64,000 nucleotides of DNA from Steinernema hermaphroditum (taxonomy: Eukaryota; Nematoda; Chromadorea; Rhabditida; Steinernematidae): assembly GCA_030435675.1 (NCBI GenBank), contig CM059625.1:744001-808000 (forward strand), read 5' to 3'. The notes beneath the pieces were generated by a model that searched no databases, was not told the origin of the DNA, and saw only the letters and a list, made by a program, of their open reading frames with translations. Of the stretch, positions 33,155-46,326 are shown piece by piece (position 1 is the first letter of the stretch; each line of letters begins with the position of its first letter). A program made the position numbers and the translations under genes.

Positions 33155-36111
33155 ATGGCCAAACCGAAGACCATTGTCAAAGCGAAGGGAAAAGGAAAGG
33201 CCGGCACGGCTAAGAAGAAGTTCGCTAGCCTGGAAGAGAAGAAAAAGAAGGGTGTGAAGCTGAACCAAGTGGAACGCAAGAAGATGAGGAAGATCAATGC
33301 CAATAAGGCTAGCAAAGCCGACGAGCCTCAAGTTACGCTTACCGATGCTGAGGAACGTCTCTTCAAGCGTAACAAGCTTGATAACATTGAGAACGTCGAG
33401 GTTGTGAACGAGAAGAAGAAGCGTGTATCGTTCTCAAACAAACTTGAGCTGACTAAAGAATTCACGAAGAAGGATGTTGTCGAGGCAAAGCCTTCCACTG
33501 CGGCTCCCGGACGTAGTATTCTGGCTAAGAAGGACGGAGCTAAGAAGAAGGCTACTGGGTAAGTGGAAAATTTAGTTCTTGTTTTGGAACTATTCTGTTG
33601 CATGCGAAAAGTTTTTTCGCTGATCACATACTGTAAAACATTACAGCGTACAGATAGATATTTACAATTATCAATTTCAGTGCTGCGAAGGCCACGAAAC
33701 AGCCAGAAGAGAGCAAAGTTGAAGGCGGAAAGATCATTAAGAAGAAAGCTCCCAAGCTTCAAGTCACACGTAAAGTTAAGGAAGCCCTTATGACCATGGA
33801 CCGCAAGCAGCGCAAGGCGTTCCTCCTTCAGCTAAAATCTAAGAAGCAGCCGAACTTCGAGTCCGCACAAGAGAGCAAGAAGCTGTGGGAGAAGATCCGG
33901 AGCTCTAAAACGTCTGAAGCTGAACGCGAGAAGTGCTTTGATAAGCTCGCTCAACTGGTGAAAGGAAAGGCAGCCTCTCTTCTATACGCTCACGACACCT
34001 GCCGTGTGCTGCAGTGTCTTCTTGACAAGCCCCAACATCGTGAGCAGCTCTTCCAGGAGCTCACTCCTGAACTGCTGCGCATGACCAAATCGAAATACGC
34101 GATTTTCTTCCTTCAGAAGCTGCTTCGCCTAGCCAACAAATCCCAACGTGACATTATCATCAATGCCATGAGCGGTCACTGCGTTAAGCTTCTAAAGAAT
34201 ACTACCGCCTCTGGAGCACTGGAAACGGTTTTCAACGACTATGCTACTGCTTCTCAGCGGTTCGCGATTGCCAGTGAGTTCTATGGAACGGATTTCCAGC
34301 TCTATCGGGTCAGTGAATAAGAAAGTTGCTGGAGATTTAATCAGACAAATGCAGGACGAAGTTGGGACGGAGAACCTGGGCGAGATTTTTGAAAAGTATC
34401 CCACGAAGAAGAAGGCCATTCTGGGCAACATTCGCGAAACACTTGAGGTTGTTGTTGACAAGTAAGTTTCCCGAAACTATTCTAATAACGAAAATGGTCC
34501 TCCTTGTGTGAGCTTCGTGTAACACATCAGCACCTTTGAATAAGAAACTTGAATAAGAAACTCCAAACATCCGCTGGCCCTATTACTGTTTTCATAAATA
34601 CGTTTTCAGAGAAACCGTAAAACACACCCTGACCCATCGTCTTCTCCGTGAATACATTACCCATTGCACGCATGAAGAGCGTGACTCTTTGATTTCCATT
34701 ATTTATGAACGATTGCCTGAAATTCTCCACACTCCGGATGGAGCGTTCGTCAGCATGCAGTGCGTTTGGCACGGTACCGTGAAGGAGCGCAAGGTTATGG
34801 TCAAGAACTTCAAAGACTGCATTGTGGCGGCCTGCAAGGAACGATATGGTCATCGCGTATTGTTGGCTCTTTTCGATTCAGTCGACGACACCGTTTTAGT
34901 TAACAAGCACATCATTAGTGTAAGTCTTATATAAAAAACCCTTAAGATCAGCCTTCAATCCGGTGCTATCCCTTTACCACCTATAATTCTGAAATATTTT
35001 TAGGAGATCGGAAACAACATTGCCGATGTGTGCCAAGACAAGTTTGGTCAGAAAGTTCTACACTATCTGGTGCACCCACGTGACGAGTACTTCCTGAAGT
35101 CTATCGTCGAACTCCTTGCTACTGTATGACATATGATCACTGCTTTAGGCAAAATGCATCATTTAGGGCGATGGAAATGCTCACAGCAAGAAGAAGCCCG
35201 CCGACCGATATTCTGAATTGTTTGCTGGTATCGTCGAGCCTCTGCTCACTTACATGGCCGCCAACATGAGAGAGCTGCTCTTCAATCCTGTCACAGTGGA
35301 TTTGGTCTGGTCAACTTTACAAGGAACAAGTAAGATTTTTTCCGTTTTTAGAAACCCGACTGTGTTGAGCAAATACGGCTGGGCTTTCTCGGATACCTAA
35401 AAATAGGGTTAGCGGTTATGTTTAGAAGCAGGCTCATCTGTTTGTGTTAACTTCATTATTTTCGGTTATTATGGGCGATACCAAATCCATTTGTTGAGAT
35501 CATTAGGAAGATGTTTTATTTAATTATTTCCTACGCGCATCCTAGTAGGAAGTAGGCTGTTGAATGAGAAAGCTCATAGAACAATATTATCGACTTGTCG
35601 TAGATAGCGGAACTCGGAGTACACACTACAGAACCGTTGCAAGCAAGCATAGGATCTGTATACTACTGCTTCATTTTTTTTTGCCGAAGATACCGACACC
35701 TAACTGTATACGATTTAAGGCAAATCCGATCTGTTCGAGCGTAAGATCAGCAACGAACTGCGCGCAGCCTGCTACGCTGCAATTGCTGAAATCGCGAATG
35801 AAGAGTTTATTCCCATGAACGAAGGACAATACCATCTAGTGGAGGACATGTTCACCCACTTGGCCCTCATGAAGATTATGCGTTCCGAAGCGAATCACGA
35901 AGTGAAACTGTCTGACTACCTCGCTGATATCCCGGCTGAGCAGCTACGTGCGTTTATTGGTTGTCAGAAGGGTTGTTTCGTGCTGGTAGCCATGCTGGAG
36001 CACGGTAGCGAGAAGGCGCAGAAGGCTGTGAAAGCTGCCGTCAAGCCGTCATTCCTTTCCAAATACAACAACAAGGGAGCTGGTGTGTTGTTGAAGAAGT
36101 TGAAGGCATAA
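33155..36111 (+). CDS. puf-12: PUM3/Puf-A-type nucleolar Pumilio-repeat protein
   Basis: Seven exons, 33155-33558, 33681-34308, 34355-34461, 34610-34919, 35004-35123, 35167-35329 and 35720-36111, encode about 707 residues. The N-terminal 190 residues are Lys-rich and disordered (KAKGKGKAGTAKKKFASLEE, KKKGVKLNQVERKKMRK), typical of a nucleolar protein. The rest is an array of Puf helices as in human PUM3 and yeast Puf6: LYAHDTCRVLQCLLDK, KSKYAIFFLQKLLRLANK, HGTVKERKVMVKNFKDCI, YGHRVLLALFDSVDDTVLVN, DKFGQKVLHYLVHPRDEYFL, GDGNAHSKKKPADRYSELF, and a C-terminal GCFVLVAMLEHGSEKAQKAV ... YNNKGAGVLLKKLKA. The family acts in ribosome assembly and binds RNA or DNA without base specificity. The ATG follows CTTCAG immediately, suggesting trans-splicing with no leader. 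The gene symbol follows the C. elegans PUM3-like gene as I remember it. AATAAA near 36206. Confidence 0.92.
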
Positions 36112-39100
36112 GTGGGTACTGTTATTGTTTTTGTTGATTTTAAGAACTAAAAAAAGATAGCCGTGTCGGCGGGACTGTTACTGCTCGTTGTTGTTGATTT
36201 TTGTTGAATAAAAATGAAGGCGTCATCTTTTATTGGGAACAATTGCCAATGAATTTTGCAGGTCAAAGAAAAGAAGCTGTGTATACGTATTGATAGCATC
36301 GTGAAATATCCTCTCGACTCCGCTTGTAAAATTGTAAAATTACGTTACCGACGGATGAAGCATTGGTGTATCCAAGTTTGAAAATGCATTTGTGTACATA
36401 TCCTCCAGATGTTTTTTTTTTACAACATTTGCTATCCTTGCCAGGGATCCAAGTATTGTGAAGACGAAATGCATGAAAGTAACGGGAATCATAGGGATAA
36501 ACAAGTAAAAAAATCTCACCTCTCCCCGTGATGCACTGCATTTCTACAATACTGTTCTTGTGCTAATATGTTGAGTACCCTAAAGCTGTGAAGGCACTAA
36601 AGTCGCACCGAGTGAAAAACTGCTCTTTTTTTGCCCGCCATTCGTCATTCATCATTCACTGTCAACAAGTCTGGACACTTGTTGTAAAAACTGAACAAGG
36701 TGGTCAATTGTTTGTTGTATGATATGTCCAATCCTTAGCCGATCAAACAACCAATCGACAGGGAACTTTTTGACCTAGGAAGTGCATTTTCATGAACAAG
36801 TTTTGGATAGTCCATGTACGGCCGTGTTTGTTTGTTCATCAAAACCTTCCGCTATGCAAATTTGCGAGGAATGTCTACGAGCTTTCTAGAGGCCTGCATG
36901 TGAAAGCTAGTTAAGTCGTCCTTAGTATCGATTACGAAATGCAGTTAAGGTGCACATCAAACAAATCACGCGGAACAAGATGGATATGCGCAGACTGGTT
37001 CAAGTTAACGCAATGTTGTTCTAATCATTCTGCGGTAAATGGATTATCCAGCAAATTTAAGCTTAGTAAATATGCTTATTCTTATGAAGTCATGGCTTGC
37101 GCCACATAATGCATGTCAGTGCGGAGAAACTTTTTACATTGTTGTTGTTTATCATGCTTGTTGCGCACTGAAATAGAACATTTATACCAAGCAGATTGCC
37201 CGTGTGGTGCTTGTATGCTTGTATGCTGAACTTTTATTTTCTACATAAAGGCTTCAAGGTGAACACTAGCAAACAATAAGAACAGGAAATGGTTTCCTCA
37301 TTATTTTGCCTGAGTTAGACTTTATTGTTCCTTGATTTTCTTGAATCTACTTCAAACTAGATTGAAACTCGTCTGGGGAGATAGGCTAAGATGACTAAAC
37401 CCCATTTAGGTTCACACTTTAAACCGAGGCTATAACTGCAAACTTTTTACTGATGCTTGTTTTGTTGTGTTTTTTGTTGTGTAGCATACGATGTCACCTT
37501 TCATCTATGGTTTTCGTGTTCTTCTAAAGAAATGGCATCTGCACTGAGTAAAATGTTGAAGTTTTTGACATCACCACACAAAGGAAGATGATATTTTCGC
37601 TAAAAAGCCCTTCAGCCAGCGAAGTAAACAAAAGTTACTGGGTTCGATATAAAGGACTTAAAAAGTGGACTCGCCGTTCGGTACTTCCGTTTTGCAGGTG
37701 CTGATCTTCTGTACTCAAAACAAATTACCAAAGGAAACTGCTTCAGACGAGCCTAATTACGGCGTCTTATTCAATAACACAATTAAAAGTAATAAAGGAT
37801 TTTATTTCGCAATTTGAAGCAGTCCCTTACGTAAATCATACTGTCCGGAAGAAATGTTATCAGCTCTGTGGTTGCTGAGTGTGATTTGTGCTATAGAGAG
37901 CAGAACTGCTTTGTGCGTTAAAAAAAACTAAAAAGTTCATCGAGTTGAATCATATAATGCTTTGTAAACATCCTTTTAATTAAATATAAGCTTTATAACA
38001 TTTCCATTGTTATGGACTACAACGCGGAAGTTTAATGAAGGCTGTTTTCGCTGATCTACATAATGCGCAATTCTGACGTATTCAATGGTGTTTCATTAAT
38101 CATAATCATGCATTTTTAATATGTTTTTAAACAGCTTTGATAGTAATAAACGCGTTGTAATTGCGGTTGATCTTAACCTTACAAAAACGATTGATAGTGT
38201 CCGTTAGTTAATCAACCGTCAACTCTTCTGCTATTAGTTTTGAAATTGTGTCTTGATCTGCGGTATTTTGGATTTTGCTGTACATAGCAGTAATAGAATC
38301 GAGTGCGATCGGATTTTGGTTTTTGTTCGTTCTCGTTTTGGTAGTCTATGTACTTCACTTCAAAAGAGTTTATATTCGTAATTTTGCTTCTCGTTATGTT
38401 CCTATTTTTACCACAATTTCATCTACAGCCACGTAACTGTTGTTAACCTTTGCATATACACCTTTATATATAAACCTGTAAACGTTTGTAACCTTTGTAT
38501 ATTTGTATACTCTTTGCTTTGTAGTTCGTCCATCTCGTCATCAAAACTGATTCACGCTTCGAAACGTGTGACACTCTGAGCATTTGCTGCCGTTTGACAA
38601 ATTACCGTATTTCGCAATCTCAATTACGTAAGACTACAGCAGAATAGCCGGAAACTGTTGCTAATAACAACCAGTTTCAATTGATGCTATCCATGCTAAA
38701 AAGGTTCTGCGAAAGCTCTTTTCAATTATTACCCAATAATTCAAACACAGGAATTGTACTAATAGCCAGCACAACAAGTAAAATATGTAGTCGGCAAAAC
38801 GCGTCAAAACAGGCGTACAAAGAAAATGCCGACATGTATGTGCGAAAGTTACGTGGCGTTCCAGACAAGTTCGTTGTTGAAAAGACTAGTGCTTCGAGTC
38901 GGCAGACTTGGGATTAATTTTAAAGACACCTGAAATAAATTTCTTAATCCATCTCAGTGGAGTACATCTGCGACAGCTTACCCTTCCAAGAGTTTACATA
39001 TGAAACCAGAAACGTAAAGTTGGGTGGAATGCGGATCATATCGTCGAATGAAAGGAGTCTGGCCAGGATACGGCGGAGGCTAGAACAAGGCACTGTGAGC

Positions 39101-39768
39101 AATCTCTGTGGCAAAGGTCCGAAGCGGAATGGATGGAGAAAACATCATGAAAGCAGCGGACAAAACTCTCTGCAGTTTTGGGGGGTCACATTTTTTACCG
39201 CTTTGAGGTCTAGTAGTAAAAGCAATTGGATGAGCACTATGAAACGAATTGTGGTACTCTGTAAATTAAGTGACTACGAGTAATTCTCTTCTAGATCTCA
39301 CACAAATAACATAATGGTAATTGTTTTTTGTTTTCGTTTGGCGTCCTCAATACCCCAAAAATTAGGTTAAAAAATGAAAAGTGAAGCACTTTCACCTCAT
39401 CCACCCAGTGTTCTTTTTTGTGTAACGGCATTCATCGGGCATTTCCTCGGAGGAAATCGCGTCGTTTCGCTCAAAGAAAAGAGAGCCGCCCTGGAAGAGT
39501 GATTTCCGTCGCGCGAAATTGCATTATCATATTCCACGCGCTTCCAAGGGCGTGGCTTCGAAGGGATGAAGCGCGCGAGCGCGCAGGAATGGCGCCGAGA
39601 GCGCTAAGCACTCTCTGAGGGAAGGAAGGTGAGAAGAGTGCCTCTTCCAATATCGCTCCCGATCGGTGTTTCCGCGAAGACCAAGAAGCTCGACGATATC
39701 CTCACTTAACACCCTTCCCCTCAATCCCATCTTAATTTTCATGACCTTGTGGTGACCGTACCACCGCG
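36112..39768. other. 3.6 kb gene-free stretch
   Basis: Beyond the PUM3 polyadenylation signal near 36206, I see no gene. The centre is AT-rich with many homopolymer runs and TGTTGTTTTTTGTTGT-like tracts (37450-37490). A GC-rich 39420-39720 segment with a GCGCGAGCGCGC palindrome leads into the GPCR gene and may be its core promoter or 5' leader. Confidence 0.5.
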
Positions 39769-42700
39769 ATGAACTGCTTCAGCGTCCAGGAGGACAGCTT
39801 CGACTACGAGCAGTTCGACTGGGAGAACTTCACTGCCGGTAGCTGTAACTGTTCTGTCAAGTTACATACCTATCTTGCCGTTTGTGCGGACAAATGTGAA
39901 CCGCCGCGCACAGAGTTGCCCCCGTTCGAGGAGATCTTCCTTCCGGCCCTTCTCTACTTGATGGTGTTCCTTATTGGCACTGTCGGAAACGCGCTCGTCA
40001 TCTTTGTTGTGAACAGGTAGGAATGTCATCGACGTTAGAAGCTAAGCCCATTGCTAATCCGTCGCGTGCGTCTTTCTTCTTACTTTAATTTGGGTGAAGA
40101 TATGCTAGTGTGATCTTTTTTAAATGACTGTCTATAAGAGTTTTCTGGAGAGCACATTGCAATGAAGTGCTTTACAGATAAGGAAGGGTTCCAATGTTTT
40201 TTGTCGGAGGAAAGAACACCCATAACATTCGACGCATGTTCAACTTATACATTTTCTACGGATGACATGGCTGTTGTGGCATTTGTATGGTTCATGATGC
40301 TTTCTTTACCCACAAATAAGTACTAAGTCATATTTACTACGCAGTGTCACTGCTAAGGAGTTGACATTTCGACGCCTTTTGTCGCATGTTTTTGTGTGAT
40401 CCTTTGTGTTACATACGGCTATTTGAATTTTGTTTGCGAGCAATGTTACCAGCGAATTCTGCGATCAGGATATCTACGAGCCGTACTTTATTAAAAACTT
40501 TCAAAGAAAACAAAATTTGACACTGTCACCCTGTAACTCTTAACTGATTTTCGGAAATTCACATCGATAGTTAGCGGTGCTTACCTTTGCCGTCTAGGTT
40601 CAAGAGGATGCGGAATGTAACTAACGTTTTCCTCGCCTCGCTCAGCACAGCCGATCTGTGCCTTATCTGGTTCTGTGTTCCAATAATGTTCGTCAAGTAC
40701 ATGTCGTACGCTTGGTTCATGGGCCGCTTCGCCTGCTACTCGGTCCACTACATCCAGGCGTTCACGTGCTTTTGCTCAGTCCTCACGATGACGATGATCT
40801 CGTTTGAAAGGTGCGTCAGTGAGGCTTCCAATTCATCGGAACGGGAGTTTTATAGATACGTCGCCATCGCTTATCCCATGCGAAACATGTGGCTGTCGAG
40901 CATTGGCCGCGCAAAGAAAGCAATTTCGTGCATCTGGATGGCTTCTGCGTTCCTCGCGCTGCCTTCGGCACTACGTATCGACTACAAGTCGAACGAAACA
41001 CTGCTCGGTCAGAAGGTCTACTGGTGCAGTGTACAATTTGCCGATTCTCTATTTGGCTTCACGCCCGATCAGCTGGATAAAATTTTCGCTTTATATCAGG
41101 TACATATTTCAAGGGGAAAAGGGTGTTCAAGACGAAATCTGTTAGACAATACAAAAAGGTACCACAAAAGAAATGAACCCCTCAGTCAGTGCACCTGTAA
41201 CTACGTATTTTGCTTTTGGCTTATTATTTTTGAGGAATGTCTGTCGAACAAAACTTTGCTCTTTTGCCTCGTTCAAGAATCTAATCTGTCTATGGGCTAC
41301 GCTGTAACACGATATAAAAATGACTCATACATGATTAGTGGTCATATTATGCTTAACGGTTAACGAGAAAAGCAAGGTGAGACGGCAGATGTGACTTTTG
41401 ATGCGACTCTGAAGCTCATCCATAGTGAAGCTGATTGCCATGAAAACAAATACGAGAGTCTTTTCATGAACAAAGAAAAAGCTGCCCAACATTACCAGAT
41501 TTCCAGTCGCAAGTGAGGATCACGTTGTGGAAACAAACTGCTTTTGATAGTAGAAAAATATTCGTCAGCATTGCTAAGTGCCCTGTGTCGTGTAGACTTT
41601 TGTAGGTTGACCAGTTTAACGTTTTTGAAAAATTTTAACCTAGGCCATTTGTAGTGCTTCTATGCTATCACTTCATGAACTCTGAGATTTTCGCAGACAG
41701 TTGTGCGTCATCGTTACAGGCGACCATGATGAAACGAACAAATGTTTTACTTTGTTTTTGTGCACCCTTAAGATTTCTGAGAGATACGCAAAAAAATATG
41801 TTTGCATTTTTCTCATTGCTCCGGAAATGTAACTATGATGCCGATTTTTGTGGAAATGCTTCAAAAGTGTGATCTAAAGCTTTTTTCCTTCGCAACATAT
41901 TAGTTTTGTAAAAATGTTGAGTTCTTTACAGGTGCTACTTCTGATTGTCTTCCCTGTCGTCACCATGACGGTATGCTATACGCGCATTTCCTTAATAGTC
42001 TACTCATCGTCTAAGAATAAATCTTTGTCGTCAGCAATGTAGGTCTCGTGACGATGAGCCCTTTTCACGTTTCTGATCTCAGGATTGCACTAAGTCGTGC
42101 GGCAACAAATGCCGTTAGCTACGCTAACTACGCTACAATTAATGTCAGCAACGTGACAATAGCCACGCATAATGATCAGCTGATCAAACGACCTCAACGG
42201 GTGGCAGAGAGTAACAAGAAGCAGGTTAGCATTCATTATACTTAGAAGCTTAGAAAAGCTTAGCAAAAGATATTCATTATTGGTTATTCCAAAATTGACT
42301 CAGATACCCGCCACTTCGGATTAAGGGATTAACAGCTTACGGGTTGTTGCGAAGAACTCTTATAGTCCGGATCAGTGCTAAGGTCAACAATTTGCGCTTC
42401 CGAAATTTTACGAATTTTAATTAAGTCAGCTTCCTGTTGGCAGAACGAACACGCGGCTCAGTCTGAGGTAAAGCAAGTTTAGTGCATGAATAGAAAAGAG
42501 TTCCGCTTTTTGAAAAAGCCCTAACTTACTCTGTTTAGTCATACTAATAGCTGAGTTCCAATCCACAACGTTCTTTAAAACCACCAGAACTCTCCAGTCA
42601 GATATCGCATAGAGAGCGTTTCTCTTTTCTTGCTTAGAATGGAGATTTCTGGCGGATGCTGATATTTGTGCGTTTTCCAGATAGTCCAGATGCTTATATC

Positions 42701-44094
42701 GATTGTCGTCATGTACACTATCTGCTGGACACCCACGATAGGTAAGTCTTCCTCACAAAAGGCTTCCCATGTGCTTCCGTGATGGAAAGAATTGCAATAA
42801 CATGACGTGCACTTTAGCCGACGAACTTCTTACGAGCTTCGGGTACATCTGCCGGACGTCGAACACCGCATTCCTCAAGTACATGCGCATGGGTTTCCGA
42901 GCGCTGGCATACTGTCAGTCCTGCATCAACCCCATCTGCTACGCGTTCATCTCACAAAATTTCCGCAATACGTTCAAAATGGCATATTCGAAGATGCGAC
43001 AACGGCTTCAGGTTTGTTTGCGGCCACGACACAAGAACACAATGACATTTATTCGTAAGCCAGACGTCTACTGGAGGAAATTCCAATTGTCACTTCCTCT
43101 CGACTTGTGGTTTTTTCATTTGGCAGACAGTCGAAAGAGATGAGGATATGAGCATATGAAAGGGCATTGACATGAGGAAGACATCACCATGTCTTGCCAT
43201 GTTATTTCAAAACATCGAAGAGATAAAAACTATAAACTTTTATAACGTTCGAACAAAGACAAAACGCAAAGAGTTTAGGAATATGGGTTAAACGATGGTT
43301 GAAGCCTATATAATCTCGCTTCCGCGTTTTTTTTTGTGAGTTCCTACTCTCCAAGGTTGGTATGAGTCACGCAACCTTGAAAATGGGCAATTAGCGCAGT
43401 TCTAAAAGGATTATCTCCAACGAATTACATGGAATTCGGCAGACTTAGACAACAATCACTTAAATCTTCTTCAGGATGAATCGGATTTCCGTTCGCGATG
43501 TCACTCAGGATCCTCGGTGCTCTCTAGTCGACACTATGCCGTGCGCCAGTCTTCGCGCCGATCGGTGAACACGCTGAACGTGCCGAGACGAAGTGTCCTT
43601 ATAACGCCAAACATGTCACGTGACATCAGCCAACTGTCGCTGGTGCGTCCGGGCACACCTGGATCAATCATTCTTAACAGGTTTGTCGAAATTCCTTAAA
43701 AACACGTACAGTTTGAAACATGAACGTCTGGGCTTGGAATCGGGAAGACTTCCGTTTCCGGTGTAAATGCTAAAGCACTTAGCTACTGTCACATTCATTG
43801 ATTCGGCAAATAAGTTCAAAACTTAGCAAGTCTGTAGGATTTCCGAGCTTTACCTGTCCGGCATCACATATTGTGCATTAAGAAAGGATGCTTCCAATGT
43901 ACATTCTGAACATCAAGAAGCCATAGCTTATTCGGGATGATCCCTGCCGATCTCGATTAAAGTGATGCATAACCACGAAGCTTATCATTGAAACGCACTC
44001 TTATACAGTCCAATCTCCTTTCAGGAAGCAGTCCATCGACAAGGACTTTGTAAGTACATATCCTTCGGTGGCCCACTCTACATTGCTCACATAA
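39769..44094 (+). CDS. rhodopsin-class (class A) peptide GPCR
   Basis: Nine exons, 39769-40016, 40598-40810, 40856-41099, 41932-42038, 42083-42224, 42681-42741, 42818-43011, 43475-43680 and 44025-44094, join in phase to about 494 residues. Landmarks of a seven-helix receptor: TM1 GTVGNALVIFVVNR, TM2 NVFLASLSTADLCLIW, Cys-ending first loop before TM3 (GRFACYSVHYIQAFTCF), E-R-Y at SFERYVAIAYP, TM4 SCIWMASAFLALPSA, an extracellular loop-2 Cys (VYWCSVQF), TM5 VLLLIVFPVVTMTVCYTRI, TM6 ISIVVMYTICWTPT, and TM7 CQSCINPICYAFISQNFRNT. N-glycosylation sites occur at the N-terminus (NFTAG, NCSV). The overall look is of a neuropeptide receptor, but I cannot name the ligand. The long Ser/Arg-rich tail (SSRRSVN, VPRRSVLIT) may be phosphorylated. 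The last exon runs into TAA with AATAAA near 44176; splicing out at 44048 is an alternative. Confidence 0.9.
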
Positions 44095-46326
44095 ATCGAC
44101 ATACTGAATACAAGTCTGAATTAACACTCAGCTACGCGTTACCGACATTGCGCAATTCTATTGTTGTTCAATACATGAAATAAAAAGTTATCGTTGAGGA
44201 ACTGCTTCCTTTGTCTTTCGTTTTCTTGATTCGGTGAAACACTCGGGTGACCGGTTCTCCTACAGAAATTTATTACGTATGAAAAATGAATTAACGTTGT
44301 ACTTCGGTTAAATAATAAACAAGGAACTAGGAATTCGTCGCTTTTATTAAAACTTTACTAGCTAAACGTTCTCGAACCGAATGCCTACAGAACCCTAGAT
44401 TAATGGCAAAGAAAGAAACATTCTGCGTAGTGCTCGGTAAAACTGAAACGCTGTACAGAATTAAAGATGGCATCCCTAAATTTCTTATATACGAACGCCA
44501 CTTTTCAAGGCTACCTCTTGAAATTTTCCACATGTCAATTCCAATTCAATCGACGAACAAGTTGTCATCCCTTCCGATTTCATTTTTTATTGTTAAAATT
44601 GTTTCGTCGCCCGCGGGGACACAGATCCACCAGGCAACTTGATCGGCTTCTTACCTAACTAACCCGTTTTAACGGAGATTCTGCGCAGCTGACCGTCAAC
44701 CAAGGCGATTACGCAAGAAACAAGATTTGTACAGATAGCCACAGGTGAATCGCTGTTACTGGTGACAAGAAGCAGATGAAAGGGCACTGCGTTCATTTCA
44801 TTGTTCTTCCTTATGTACACATAATCTAAAAAAAAATTGCAAGAATATGTAGCAAACATTATTCAATGACAATTTGTGAAGTAGATCGGAACACCAACAT
44901 TTGTACAGGGATAGTGCAAGATCAGCTTTCAAAAAAGCAACATTTCTTGGCATCAAACATCATTTCTCGCACTGATGAAGATATGACTCAGTATGAATTT
45001 TTTAATCACTCGTCAAAGAGTACTTTCGGTATGACTAAGATATTTCAACTGTGAAGCTAGTTCTATTTCAGCTAGTTCTGTGAAAATATTTCGTAGGCGG
45101 ATGTTGTAGGTTTTTATTTCATTAAAAGAACCTCTGAATGTCCTGCGGAGTTACCTAAGTACACTGCGGGCACGGACATGAAGTCTACTCATGCCTTGTA
45201 AAATTACCGTACCAGCCAGTCAAATGTTGCTCTACATAGGAAATTATCAGCGTCATTTTCAATAGGCGAAAACATTTGTAACTGAACGAAAATTACTCAT
45301 CACTCGAAGGCTTTCTGACCGGACTGTGATTCGTGGTGGTAGCCATTGGGCCGAGCGCCGAAAACCTTGGAAAATGGGTGCTTTTCCTGTAGATGAACAG
45401 GAAACCAGGTTTTCTTCATGAGTACTTACTCACTGATACTCCCTGGCTTCGCTGATCTTTATTCAGCCTGTCTTTTGTTAACACTGCCACTATAAGTGCA
45501 ATGCAATCTACGGAATAAACGTTTGTGTGAGTTTTTTTATCTATTGTACGCGGGGACCGAAGGTACCAACTTTGTACTGAGAAGAATGGTCACGGCAGTC
45601 TGTCCGCAGTAGTCCAATATTTCACAAAGTTTTCTTATGCATGTAACTTTCGAAGCAAAGGGTAGCGATATAGACGAGCAAAAAATATACTTACACGCTT
45701 TTTTCCTTTCTGTAGTATGCCTGTTATGCCTTTATGTCCCCGCTGAAAATGTTGCGAACAGACCCCCCTCCGCGGATGGAACGTTTCAAATCGTTGCATT
45801 ATAGTATGCGCGCAAGGAAAGCGCTCCAATTTATCTCTCTCGACGACGCAATCTTATGACGTTCTAATTGACACGCGCACACTCTTGCTCCAAAACGAGA
45901 TCATTGCTGTGAGCCTTACCATCCAAACAACAATATGATTCAAACACAGGCGCAAGCGATCCGCGGCGGCGGATCCGCTGCTGGATGCACTCGAGCGGCT
46001 TCCACCATCAAGTGTGTGACGCAACGGTTCACGGCCGGTTCATTAGTTTCATCCTTTCGCTCATCGTCTCCATCGCGCTCTCTGTAAATCTTCCCCCCTT
46101 TCGCTCTCAACCGTCGGCTTCGCTGTTCATGATCTGATGACCACACCGAAGGCGTTTCGTCCGCGCCGAACGGACCGGTTTCGCTTGTTGGCTGGCTCGT
46201 TCGCACTCAGAAGTGTCTCGTTTTGGCGGCGGGGCGAGCAGTGAGTGAAGTGAACAAATTCAGACGTTTGAAGCGCAGCTGCAGTTTCTTCGTGTCGCCG
46301 CCGTCGTCGCTCCACAACATATTCCG
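44095..46326. other. intergenic stretch
   Basis: AATAAA near 44176 ends the GPCR gene. Beyond this I see no gene. The 45950-46320 part is GC-rich and lies directly upstream of the ShKT-nitrobindin start, so it is the likely promoter or 5' leader. Confidence 0.45.

Noticed and set aside
39418..39618. GC-rich 66-codon frame before the GPCR
   Set aside because: Explained by base composition in a palindromic CG-rich promoter or leader segment.
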